From: CAWBOY01 sp963790585
GTDB lineage: Bacteria; Planctomycetota; Planctomycetia; Gemmatales; Gemmataceae
Length of the DNA stretch: 64,000 nucleotides
Assembly: GCA_963790585.1 (NCBI GenBank)
Contig: CAWBOY010000004.1
Span: 868,001-932,000 of the forward strand
Direction: 5' to 3'
The position numbers and the translations under genes were made by a program. Every line of letters starts with the position of its first letter. Position 1 is the first letter of the stretch. Below, in pieces: positions 37,526 through 47,140 of the stretch. A model generated the notes under the pieces. It was not told where the DNA came from. It saw only the letters and a program-made list of their open reading frames with translations, and made no database searches.

Positions 37526-40500
37526 TCACCCACCCCCACCCCACGTTCGTGATACCTTCACCTCCACTTCGACCGGAACCGGGTCAATCATCGGTGTCAT
37601 CGCCTCGACCATCGCTGACTTGAGCCAGGCGGCCACGGCGTCGGCCTGCTCGGCATCCGCCTCGACGACGATCTCATCATGCACCGCCATGACAGGGAAC
37701 GAGCCGGTGACCTGGTCGCGGCGCTCCCAAAGCAGGGCCAGGGCCAGCTTCAGGCCGTCGGCTCCGGTGCCTTGAACTGGTGCGTTCAATCGTAAGGTGT
37801 CAGGTGTCTTGTCGTTCAATAGGATCCGGCGTCCGGTCAGCGTGCGCGTCTCTGTTGTTCGGCGCGAGCGAACGCGGCGGTGCCAGGCCGCCAAGCCGGG
37901 ATAGCTCTTGAAGAAAGCGTCGCGGTAGCCGCGGGCCTCATCTTCGGTCAAGTTCATCCCGTATTGGCTCTTGGCGTAGCGGGCGAATCCTCTTGCCCCC
38001 ATGCCATAGAGCAAGCCAAAGTTTAGGGCTTTCGCAAGCTGTCGATGCTGCTTCGTCACGTCCTCGACGCCAAGGACGTTGCGAGCCGTGCGTGTATGAA
38101 GATCGTCGCCGCGCTGGTACGCATCAAGCAAGGCTTTGTCGCCTGAGACCTTCGCGGCTATCCGCAATTCGATCTGGGAATAGTCGGCCTTCACAAGGAC
38201 ACGGCCGGCCGGCGCCACGATGCAACGACGGTAGTCGCCCCGGGGCATTTGCTGCATGTTCGGGTCGCTACAACTCATCCGGCCTGTCGCGGCTCCCGTC
38301 TGTCGCCAGTGCGGATAGATACGGCCATCGTCGGCGACGTGAGAGAGCCAGTTCGTCCCGTAGGTCGATCCCCTCTTGCTGGCCAGGCGATAGCCGCGGA
38401 GCGATCGGGCTAGAGGGTGATCCAGGCCGGCGAGGGTCTCGTCTGACGTGTTCTCCAGCTTGCAGCCGGCCAGCTCGAGCGCCTGTTGGGCTTGCTGGGT
38501 ACTATCCCAATTCCATGACGTGGCGAACATCTCGCCGGGCTTCTGCGGGGCTGTCGAGTCGAGCTCCTGGCGAAGTCGGCCCGCCTCGATGTTGGCCGTC
38601 TGGGCCAGGGTCTGCCAGGCGTCACGGTCGAGGGCTACTCCCTGTTGCCCCATCCAGACCAGAGACGGCAGGCAACGATGCTCGATGCTGGCAATATCGA
38701 CCAGGCCGGCTTCCTTGATTTTCGCCGTGAGGATCTGCAGGAGCGCGGGCAATACCTCGACGTCAAGTGCGGCGTAGGCCAGTTGATCCTCGGTCAGGTT
38801 GCCGGACCAGTCGGACTTCTGTTTCGTCTTGTCGAGCGAGCGGTTTAGCCAGCGTTGGCAACAAGCGGCCAGGCTCACTTTCTCAAGAGTGCCCGCCGTC
38901 AGGAGCTGGGCCAGCAGCATAGTGTCATGAGTCTTCATGGACGGGGTAAAGTTTAGCTGGGCCAGGAATGTCAGATCGAAGGCGGCGTTGTGGATGACCA
39001 GCTCTTTGGTAGCTAGGATCTCGAACAGGGGGGCCGGGTCGACGGCGAAGCAATCGATCAGATAGGCGAACGATCCGCCGTCCGTTGTGTCGAGGGACAG
39101 GGAGAGCAGCCGGACGCGGTCCTTGCGCGGGTCGAGGCCGGTGGTTTCCAGGTCGAGGCCGACAATACCCGTGCCATCGAGTGCGATCAAAACGGTATCG
39201 AGTTGAGTCCGTTCGGTTACAAGTTGGTAGGCTGGAGTTGCCGACGATAATCCCGGTGCGTCCGACGATAATACGGCCTCATCCATGCCCGTTCCCCGTG
39301 ATCCGTCCGCATTGCGAAAAGCGCCCGACGAAACCGACGATAATCCGAAAACAGAGCTTTTCGCTAGGCTTTTGTCGAAAACTCTGGGATTATCGTCGGA
39401 TGGCTTATGATTATCGTCGGGCGTATCCGAGGCTTTGTCAGGTTGTGGGTCATCGTCCGGGGTATTTTCGTCGGTATCGTCGTGCGCTTTTTGTAAGACG
39501 AAGTCTGAGGTTGGTCGGCCCCGCTTACCAGCCGTTGGGCGGTCAACCCACGTCCCCAGGCCCGCCTCGACCAGGGCGTCAAGCGCCGCCTTGGCGGCGT
39601 CGGCCGTGGTGTACTTCCGGCTGTTCGAGTGCTGTAGGTCCTTCGCGGTGGTCCGGCCGCCCCGCGCTTGGATCCAGTCACAAAGGCGGCGAGTGTCGAT
39701 CTGATCAGGAGACTCTTGCAGCGCTACATAGATCCGCCTGTCCTCACCCGCGAACCAGCGCGTGAGAGTAATGCCGGCCTCAACGCTGCTCACGTCGATC
39801 GGGACAAGATCGCTCTTCCCCCTCGATACATGGCTGATTACATGATGTATCAACGTGAAGCGGGCGGCGTACGCCTCCAACTTGCTGAACGCGGCGGCGA
39901 GCTCACCCTCGACGGCGGCTTGCTCGAGAGCCCACTCGTTGTAGAAAGCAACCCACGCCAGCTTGGCCTTCGGTGAAAAATTCAGGGCGTGCGGTACCCG
40001 CTCATCGTTCCTGGTGTCGAAGTCGAGGGTCAGGAGCTTATCAATGGCGTCATGGTAGGCCTGCTCGACCGCCGGATGAATCTCGGCTTCCGTCCAGCGC
40101 TTTGGTAGCTTTGGCGGGTAAGCCACTAGGAAGCGGGCGCCAAGGCCGGCGTCGAGGTTCTCCGCGCTCAAGGCTCTCGCCAACGGGCCTGGTGGGATTC
40201 CGCCCGTGATCGAAACAGCGGCGCGGGGGACGAAGGTACTTTTACTGCCCTTGCGTGCGTAGTAAATGGAGCGGGCGCCGTGCATACTCAAGTAGTAAGG
40301 TAGGTCGCTGCTACTCCGATATCTCTTGAACGATTCAAACCAACCCGAAAGCTCATCCTTCGCGACGAGAATACCGCGCGGGTTGTCGCCTAACAGGGTA
40401 ATCAATTTCTCGACGGTGAACTCGTCGGCAATGATGCTCTTTTCCGTGGGTTCCAGCGGTTCAGCGCCTTCGCTACCGTCTTTTTTGGCGGCCTTGAATG

Positions 40501-41727
40501 CTTCGAGCTGCTTGAGATACGCGGCCTCCGCCTCTTGAAACGCCTTGAGCATTTGCTCCTGCTTTTTCCAGAGGTACTTTACCGCGAAGGTGCAGGCAGG
40601 GCTTTTGAGCGTACCGCTATCCCCGACGATAACGCTCCAGAAAACGCTCGGCTCCTGCCAGGTTCCCTTCAATCGGATAACTCGAGTATTCCCAATCAAC
40701 GATCCCATCACGCATAGGGCCGGTAAAGCCAGGTATCCCGGATCGCAACCGAGAGCGACGGAGCCCTGACGAACGTACTCCGCGACGGGGTCGGGTAGGG
40801 CCTCTATCGGAAACGGTTGGTAAGGATCGAGCCGGCGTGCTCGCTTCTTCGTCTTTGTCGCTGGCTTCGCCGTCGGCACCATGCCGAGCCATTCGCGGAC
40901 AAGACGTACAACGTCCCTGCCACTGGCGCCGAGCATCGACTCCAGCTTCGTCCAGCCGGTCGTCTTCGCGTCCTGCTCCTGTTTGGCCGCCGTCAGGGCG
41001 ACTATCTGGATTCGTTTGCGGGGTTCATCGTCCCCCGTGGCGAGTGTCAGGGCCTCGACGAAGCGCTCGACTTTGTCTTGCTCCCATTTGGCCCGTAGCA
41101 ACCCACCGACCAGCGCCATGTACGTATCCTGCGCGTCCCGGTCGTCGGCCAGTGCCGTGAGAGCAGGGCAACGGCGGCCACTTCGCGCACCGCTTGTTGC
41201 AGATCCTTCAGGGTCACTTCCGCCGGCTGCTCGTTGAATCGGTCCCAAGCGATCAGCTCGCCGGTGCCTTTGTGGGTCGAGGGCGGGTAGACTGTCAGGC
41301 CACCAGTCCCGCGAAGCTCGATCAGGACCGCCCCGTCAAGGTCCGTGAACTTCTCCTGAGCCACGGCAAGGGCTCGATCGCATCTATAAATCCAATGGCT
41401 CCGCGGCGAGGTCGGCCTTCCGAATACCCACCCGGTCGAGGGCAACAGGAGGGCGGCGACGCGGCGGGCCTCGGGACAGTCGAGATCAACATCGAGGACT
41501 TTGCACGATGGATCCCCGTTCAGGATCCCGACGTTCCGGGCATCTTCAGTCGGGAAATGTGCGTCAAGCGTCTCTGGAGTAATCCGAAGCGTCGGCCATC
41601 CGGGATAGCCGGGGTCCTTGCTCCGGGGTGGCAGGGGAATCGGTGAGAGTCCCCTCGCCAGATACACCGCGGCCGCGCTTTGGGCATCGTCCGGGAAGTG
41701 GCCATTGTTCAGGGTAGAGGCGGTCAT
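37526..41727 (-). CDS. PrimPol - DUF3987 - DNA polymerase A fusion, frameshifted
   Basis: ATG 41727 opens a bifunctional primase/polymerase-type domain (LARGLSPIPLPPRSKDPG, GILNGDPSCKVLDVDLDCPE). Near 41121 the reading passes into another frame, which one missing base explains. A DUF3987 helicase-like region with the P-loop-like VGDSGTLKS follows. Then come a DEDD-type 3'-5' exonuclease (VGLDLETTGLD, HNAAFDLTFL) and a family A polymerase with KADYSQIELRI and VHDEIVVEAD. No 5' nuclease is present. About 1,400 residues: priming, strand handling, proofreading and synthesis in one chain. Confidence 0.8.
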
Positions 41728-42131
41728 TGCTTGCCAGCCTTTCTCGGCGAACAGGCCGCTTGTAATGATGGGAGAAGGCCGGCGAGGCATTCGAGCAGCG
41801 CGGCTACGTCAACCTCTGCCATGAGTTGGCCGCCCCTTCGAGAGGCGCCGATGCCGCGAATAAGCGATCGATTCTGGAGTTGGCATAGGTTGACTCCGAG
41901 CAGGCCAATTAGCTGCTGAACCGGAGTAGCCACTTTTGGCCCCTCGTCGCCGCTCGGTGGCGAAGTCGGCGGGGGAGCCGGCTCAGCGTCTGCTTTAACC
42001 TTCGCGGCTTGCTTGCGGCGGAACAACGCGGCCATATTGGGGCATCTCCTAAAAACGGCTTCCTGGTAGGTGTCGGCGATTGAGGGCTTGCCGTCCGGGT
42101 TGCTGGGTGTAAAATTGGTATCGAGAGGCAT
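41724..42131 (-). CDS. Small unknown protein upstream of the polymerase fusion
   Basis: About 135 residues from ATG 42131. Helical, with a Pro-rich middle (PAPPPTSPPSGDEGPK) and a Leu-rich C-terminus. Its stop overlaps the polymerase start as ATGA, so the two are co-expressed. No family recognised. Confidence 0.5.
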   Translation of the reverse strand: MPLDTNFTPSNPDGKPSIADTYQEAVFRRCPNMAALFRRKQAAKVKADAEPAPPPTSPPSGDEGPKVATPVQQLIGLLGVNLCQLQNRSLIRGIGASRRGGQLMAEVDVAALLECLAGLLPSLQAACSPRKAGKQ

Positions 42132-42195
42132 TTGTCTCAAATCTCCAAAGGCGAGCCGTGGGAGTCGTGTCCCGCGGCTCGCTGCGTTATTGGTT

Positions 42196-42549
42196 CTAAT
42201 AGCTGAGCGCGGCTACCTTCGCCGCGCGAGACATCGGGGCGGCGAAGGTAGAAACGCCGGCGACGGAAACGGAGTTGATCCGGGCAAGATCAGGGTCGCA
42301 ATGGGAGACGAGTTGGGCAAAAATCGCCCTGGAGAATATCAAGGCCGCGTCTCGGTCTACGAAGCCTACGGGACGCTTCAGTAAACAGCAGCCGAACTTG
42401 TTCATCTGAAAATCCTTGAACCAGCACTTTTCCGGGTCAAGGAGGCGCTGGATGGACCCAACTGCCTCGAGCATCGCAGCCTTGGTAGCCGCAGCCGAGG
42501 ATTTGCGGACGGGTTCGACGATAATCCTCAATTCGAGTAGCACGTTCAA
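42196..42549 (-). CDS. Small unknown protein
   Basis: 117 residues from ATG 42549, in the leftward series of small genes. The sequence (NVLLELRIIVEPVRKSSAAA, later LLKRPVGFVDRDAALIFSRA) has no motif I recognise. Confidence 0.4.
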   Translation of the reverse strand: MNVLLELRIIVEPVRKSSAAATKAAMLEAVGSIQRLLDPEKCWFKDFQMNKFGCCLLKRPVGFVDRDAALIFSRAIFAQLVSHCDPDLARINSVSVAGVSTFAAPMSRAAKVAALSY

Positions 42550-42578
42550 ATCTCCAAACTAAGTGTTGAAAAAACGGT

Positions 42579-42935
42579 CTAAAGTCGTGTGACCTGGATA
42601 CGGACCGGCTGGGCGCCGCAGTTACGATTGAGGCGACTTGTCAGTGAGTCGATCGCTGCACAAGCCTCCCCGTCTAATCGGGAAGCCACTGGAAACCTGA
42701 GCCTGTAACCGCCGGGAGTGTCTTCTACGATCGCGGCTTCATAGCCCTCCTCGGAGAAGATCCGGCAGACTTTGCCGACCGCCTCCCAGGCGACGGCCTT
42801 CGAGTCGCTTTCTGGGGGACGGCTGCCGATTCCCTTAGCCCGAAGAAAGCTCCGGAAGCCTGGGGGATACTTCGAGAACCTGCTATCGTTGGCCGACGTT
42901 ACGACTTCAACTTGAAGCCATGATTGCGCGCCCAT
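42579..42935 (-). CDS. Small unknown protein
   Basis: 118 residues from ATG 42935, which overlaps the stop of the excisionase-like gene (TGATG). Residues about 20-60 include KYPPGFRSFLRAKGIGSRPP. No family recognised. The overlap supports co-translation. Confidence 0.45.
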   Translation of the reverse strand: MGAQSWLQVEVVTSANDSRFSKYPPGFRSFLRAKGIGSRPPESDSKAVAWEAVGKVCRIFSEEGYEAAIVEDTPGGYRLRFPVASRLDGEACAAIDSLTSRLNRNCGAQPVRIQVTRL

Positions 42936-43156
42936 CACGCACCCCCTTTCTGGCCCGCCAACCACGCATCGGCGGCGGACTTTGATATCCTGACCAGGCG
43001 TCCGATCCGCACGACTCCTTTGAGTTTTTTCTGGTCAATGAGCCGCCAGAGATTGCGAGCCGAACTTTGGGCGAGGACGGCGAGCTGGTCCACCGTATAC
43101 GTGGTCGGGTCCAGCAGTCCGACTGCTCGGAGTGCTGGGGCATTAAGCGACGACAT
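42935..43156 (-). CDS. Excisionase-like MerR/HTH_17-type DNA-binding protein
   Basis: 73 residues. The central TVDQLAVLAQSSARNLWRLI, then GVVRIGRLVRISKSAADAWL, is the compact winged-helix of phage excisionases and plasmid regulators. It probably regulates or remodels DNA of this element. No integrase partner was found in the window. Confidence 0.7.
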   Translation of the reverse strand: MSSLNAPALRAVGLLDPTTYTVDQLAVLAQSSARNLWRLIDQKKLKGVVRIGRLVRISKSAADAWLAGQKGGA

Positions 43157-43364
43157 TTGAAATGACCTCCTGGGGGTTAATCGCTGGGTTCTTCAGCTCC
43201 CTACGTGAAGGCCGCTTCCGAACCGAGCCGGTTTGGTGAATTTTGGTTGAAACGCTCAAAAGGATTCGCAGACGACGCGATAGGGAGTCGACGTGGTCGA
43301 TGTGTTGCTGGATGGCGTCGGGTGATGGGATGAACGTGAGCGGATCGAATGGCTTGCTTGGCAT
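43143..43364 (-). CDS. Small unknown protein at the start of the leftward replication operon
   Basis: 73 residues from ATG 43364 with GGAGGT upstream. Helical (DAIQQHIDHVDSLSRRLRIL). It overlaps the excisionase-like gene by 14 bases and is the first gene after the palindromic region, which puts the operon from here to the polymerase under one promoter. Confidence 0.5.
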   Translation of the reverse strand: MPSKPFDPLTFIPSPDAIQQHIDHVDSLSRRLRILLSVSTKIHQTGSVRKRPSRRELKNPAINPQEVISNVVA

Positions 43365-43402
43365 AATACCTCCAAGTTGTGAGTTCAACTCAGAGGTATT
43401 AT
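43363..43402. promoter_or_regulatory. Palindrome overlapping a start codon and ribosome site
   Basis: ATAATACCTC and GAGGTATTAT (10-base arms), with inner AGTTG and CAACT arms, form a 40-base dyad around a 6-base loop. It covers the ribosome site and start of the 43143-43364 gene. It could be a repressor operator or an RNA hairpin masking translation. Confidence 0.6.
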
Positions 43403-43436
43403 CGCGGGAGGTGATAGGACTAATCTAGGACTCAGC

Positions 43437-43496
43437 TTAGGACTTTTAAGTCCTACTTTCGTCCTGTTAGGACTTAAGAGTCCTACTTTCGTCCCG
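43437..43496. repeat. Two 30-bp tandem repeats with TAGGACT palindromes
   Basis: Units at 43437-43466 and 43467-43496 share TTAGGACTT...AGTCCTACTTTCGTCC, and each contains a dyad (TAGGACTT/AAGTCCTA or TAGGACT/AGTCCTA). A further TAGGACT lies at about 43425. The second unit encodes the last residues of the winged-helix gene. They resemble a tandem operator site. Confidence 0.7.
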
Positions 43497-45152
43497 CCAA
43501 GTTTTCACGCAGGCATGATTTTTTTCACGAAAAATCGCCCAGGGCTTCCTTTCCCTTTTGAGCTTCCTGTTGACTCTCTTGAGAGTAGAGTTCAAGGCAT
43601 CGTCATAAGGATCGTCCCAACAAATTGCAGGGTCAATGGCGAGGTCCTGCTTGGGGATTTTGCCGCCCCTGTCACATATCAAATCAACTACCCGCCGCTC
43701 CTTGGTGCCTAGTGTCGCGGCAAATAACCGTAGCTCGGCGAAAGGGTCAACCTTGGGTGGCTGCTCACTATCAGCGTCGGCAACGTCACGTGGCGGCGTT
43801 GCTGCGTTTTGATGATCATTAGGCTCACCTTCAGGATTGAGCATTGGTGGAAGCGGAAACGGATTCAGCCTTCGGAATGATTGCATGGCATCCCTGAGTT
43901 TGATCATCATCCCGGATAACGTCGCTCTGTCGCTCCTTTCCAAACTCAGCGGATCCCCGACCTGAGCCGGGATTTCACGCCAAACCCATACCGCAAGGTT
44001 CCTCGCGGCATACACCAGTTTTTGTATCCTGGCCTCCATCTCTACTTTGAGTACATGCGGAGTTAAGGACATTACTTTTAGGCCAAGCTCACGAAGCTCT
44101 CGGATCCATTCGTCAAGTTCGCCGGGATCCAATTCCTGTCGCGGCGACGGTCCTCTCGGCAATAACGGCCTCTCCGAAAGGTCAAATGCCGCCCCTACGA
44201 TTCCGTAGCAATTGGCGTAGAGATCAACTGGGGGGGGCATGTCAGGCCATTTGAAAGATGGTGGATCAGATTGCTGGGAGAGTGCCCCCCCTTGAGTCAA
44301 TCCGTCCCCCGCTTCTTCCGACCCTAGGTCTTGAGTCCTCTTTCCGCTGCCCTCAATCCGCGCAACGACGCCTTCGAGATACGCTACCGCTTTTTCCGGA
44401 CTCTCCATGCCCTGCCCGGGTAACTCCAGGAGGCAGAACCTCGCCAATTCCTTCAGCTCAACCTTAATCGAGTCATCGAATTTGGATAGGGTTATATCCG
44501 GGCACGGGTCCGCGTCACCGAGGCTTATGTAAATCCCCTCTGGCCTCCGCATCGACGGTAGCAGGCTCCTCAAGACTTCATAACGGGCGTGATTAATCGC
44601 GACCATCAATCGGGTGTAGGGGGCACCGCTTGCGGACTCCTGATTGAATCCCGGCAATCCCGGATTCTTAACGTCAGGCCCTTCTCTAATTCGGTCCTCA
44701 ATGAATCCGATGAGCTCCCGGATTGTTTCGATAATTCTGGGCTTAGCTGTGACGGGAAGTGTGTAGTCCTCCTCTCCCGCCAGCTCACGGATTTGCCCAT
44801 CGCACCAGCTTGAGACCTTATCAATTGCGACCAGCGCATCATTCCGGCTGTACGGGCCTTTATCAGGCGCGATAGATCCGCCGCGGTCGGTCGCAATGTC
44901 TCTAAAATGGTGCCAAAGGGCCAGGATGTTGCTGGTGTATAAGTCCCGCTCTCTCAGGGACGCTTGACCTATCGGAGTAGTGTCGAGAGCCCCTTCAAGC
45001 CGGATGACGCCACTGCGAAGATCGCGGCATACCCGCTTTAACTCCGTTGGCGTTACTGGATCGCGTTGGCGTCCTTGATCTCGGATGCCATATCGTTTAC
45101 GAAAATCGGATAAGACTTTGTCAAAGGTACGATCGTCTGCGTCTGGTGACAT
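43467..45152 (-). CDS. Winged-helix protein, unknown, 561 residues
   Basis: ATG 45152. The body is helical and unrecognised. The C-terminal 80 residues (LGTKERRVVDLICDRGGKIP, later ALNSTLKRVNRKLKRERKPW) form a winged-helix-like DNA-binding region. The gene ends within the palindromic repeat, so it may bind that site and regulate itself and the operon beyond. No phage family assigned. Confidence 0.6.
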   Translation of the reverse strand: MSPDADDRTFDKVLSDFRKRYGIRDQGRQRDPVTPTELKRVCRDLRSGVIRLEGALDTTPIGQASLRERDLYTSNILALWHHFRDIATDRGGSIAPDKGPYSRNDALVAIDKVSSWCDGQIRELAGEEDYTLPVTAKPRIIETIRELIGFIEDRIREGPDVKNPGLPGFNQESASGAPYTRLMVAINHARYEVLRSLLPSMRRPEGIYISLGDADPCPDITLSKFDDSIKVELKELARFCLLELPGQGMESPEKAVAYLEGVVARIEGSGKRTQDLGSEEAGDGLTQGGALSQQSDPPSFKWPDMPPPVDLYANCYGIVGAAFDLSERPLLPRGPSPRQELDPGELDEWIRELRELGLKVMSLTPHVLKVEMEARIQKLVYAARNLAVWVWREIPAQVGDPLSLERSDRATLSGMMIKLRDAMQSFRRLNPFPLPPMLNPEGEPNDHQNAATPPRDVADADSEQPPKVDPFAELRLFAATLGTKERRVVDLICDRGGKIPKQDLAIDPAICWDDPYDDALNSTLKRVNRKLKRERKPWAIFREKNHACVKTWRDESRTLKS

Positions 45153-45385
45153 GCAATGCCCTCATCCTGTTGATCGGAGAGGACCTAGCAGCCTGGCGGA
45201 AGGATGAGGAACCGCCAGAGCTGCTAGGCCTCGAGCCGGTGATCAACTCGGAGGCCAATCCGGTGATCAATCCAGCTCTTCCCGATAACCCACATTGTAC
45301 AGATCCATCTTGCAAAGGAAATGAGGGTAGCTTATGCCCTTACTCGGATGCGAACGTTTAGGCAACGAAATAGAGTCGCACCTCA

Positions 45386-45625
45386 ATGCGCACCGATTCC
45401 AGGACAATCCAGGTTATGCTCGAAGGCGAGGATGTTCTCACGCTCAGTGATCTCGCCAAGCGACTGAAGGCTGCCGGGCATGGCCGATTTAGGCCTGAAA
45501 CGCTCAAGCGTTGGATCAGAGACGGTAAACGCGGAGTCCACCTCGAAGGCTGCCCCCTGGGCCGCTCTTGGTGGTCGAGCATAGCCGCAATCTCCCGGTT
45601 TTCGTTTCGATTGATGGTGGCTTGA
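45386..45625 (+). CDS. DUF1580-like protein
   Basis: 79 residues from ATG 45386. LTLSDLAKRLKAAGHGRFRP followed by TLKRWIRDGKRGVHLEGC matches the small DUF1580 helix-turn-helix family, common in planctomycetes beside mobile elements. It faces right, divergent from the 561-residue gene, with 233 bases between. That gap holds only a weak frame (45160-45361) and no clear gene. Confidence 0.65.
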   Translation: MRTDSRTIQVMLEGEDVLTLSDLAKRLKAAGHGRFRPETLKRWIRDGKRGVHLEGCPLGRSWWSSIAAISRFSFRLMVA

Positions 45626-46107
45626 AGCGCCGGTGCCGCAGCCGATCAGTGTGGGGAAACTGCGGACGTTGAATTTCGGGTGAGAATCCGTCTCGCGGCA
45701 ACGGGCGTCGATCGCTCCAGCAACTCCCGACTGGTGACGGCGTTCACTGGAGAATTGCCTTTGGATCTGGACGTTGACAAACGGTCGGCCTGCGAGGATG
45801 CCGCATAAAATGACACGCAAGAAGGCTGGAATAATTACCCGGCTATGCGGCTGATCCGTCGATGGCGTTTCTACCTTTCTCTTCGTTTGTCACTATCCAG
45901 TCCTCTTGCCGCAAAGGCGCTGCTCATCCGGGGCTGTTCAAAGCAAAGGCCTCGATCTTTCTTGGCTGCTCCACTTTCGAGCCTTTCGGTGCTACCACGC
46001 CTGAATTGACCGAAACCGCCATGAGCAATTCCCTTGTCACAGCGAATGTTTCACGGGATAGCACCTTTACGCGGCTCGACAACATCCCCCTCTCTCTAGA
46101 GGGACTT
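45626..46107. other. Intergenic stretch without recognised genes
   Basis: No frame here shows a family match, a convincing ribosome site, or similarity to other parts of the window. It begins the junction between the phage-like module and the defence island and may contain decayed material. Confidence 0.4.
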
Positions 46108-46188
46108 ATGATCGACTTCGCTTGCCCGTCATGCTCTCAGAAATACAGCGTCGCCGATCACCTGCTCGGCACCGCTATGTCGTTTTAA
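46108..46188 (+). pseudogene. Truncated zinc-ribbon protein
   Basis: ATG 46108 with AGAGGG upstream gives MIDFACPSCSQKYSVADHLL and a stop after 26 residues. This is the first CxxC arm of the small zinc-ribbon domain that opens many planctomycete proteins. The second arm is missing, so the domain cannot form. The following kilobase, to 47140, carries no recognised gene. Confidence 0.5.
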
Positions 46189-47140
46189 CTTTATTCGGAA
46201 AGTGCAGACGAAATGCCTTGGAGGAGAAATCCGGGGGACGCCGGCAAGGCACCGGGTTCGGATGTACGGTCCTATCCCCCGCTATTTTATTTTACTTATC
46301 GTCGCCGAGAACCTCAAGTTCCGCCCTCTTGGCCGCCCTTTGCTTCTCGTATAGTGGCAGGCCCTCTTCGCTATCCATCAGGTCATCGTAGAGAGGGTTC
46401 GGGCTTGGATGCTATCATTCTCGACCGCAGCCTATCATGATCTGGTGTGGCTCAATCGGACCAGCTAGCAAGGCGGCGATCGACGCGAACTTCACCACCT
46501 CGGGGACAGCGGTCCGCCAGTTCGGGCTGTCCGCTGCTGCTAGGTCATCGTCGCTGGCCTTGGGGGCACAACGACAGGCGATCGCGCCGCGGCGCTCAGC
46601 TGACGCTTGCACCGCGGCAATATTGGTCGACGGTAACGGAGGGAAAGCGAGTGTCTTTCCTGTGTCAATCATCTAGGGATTAAGTAACTAGCTTGAGCCA
46701 GGTATGGCCTTCGGTCGGCGGAGGTGCGGGCACCGTTAGGTGCTACAGACGTAATCACTTTTAGGTTGGGGCGGCCAACGCTATCCCTAACCCGTTGGTT
46801 AAGCTGCACTACCGACATATACGATCGTGGGAGACCTTGATAGATTATCTCTCCACCGTCGTCTCGGGAAATGGCGAATCAGGAAAGCGAACGATTGCCT
46901 CACGAGAGCCGTTATCGCTCGCCGCCAGCGGAGCGTCTCAAAACAGGCTCCGCTGGTGGTCTGAATCCGTCGAAATCCAGGTGGGACGCAACCCGGCAAG
47001 TGGCTATCGGCCTTTCTACGAGATATACCGCTGAGCCTGTCTCGGGGATCTAGAGACGGCGGCGAGTCCGAAAAGAAAGCCGGAGGCATGCGCCACCCCC
47101 GGTTCGGAAAGCATCCGCGACGTAGCGCGAAAGACCCACC
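46189..47140. other. Intergenic stretch without recognised genes
   Basis: Only unrecognised frames are seen, including a minus-strand frame over 46799-47464 that is antisense to the helicase start. No repeats shared with the rest of the window were noticed. The promoter of the defence operon must lie at its right end. Confidence 0.4.

Noticed and set aside
43437..43496. Possible CRISPR repeats
   Set aside because: There are two directly adjacent copies with no spacers; the dyads fit an operator better.
45047..45361. Plus-strand frame of 104 codons
   Set aside because: The first third is antisense to the winged-helix gene. The remaining part has cysteines but no clear start; kept as unresolved.
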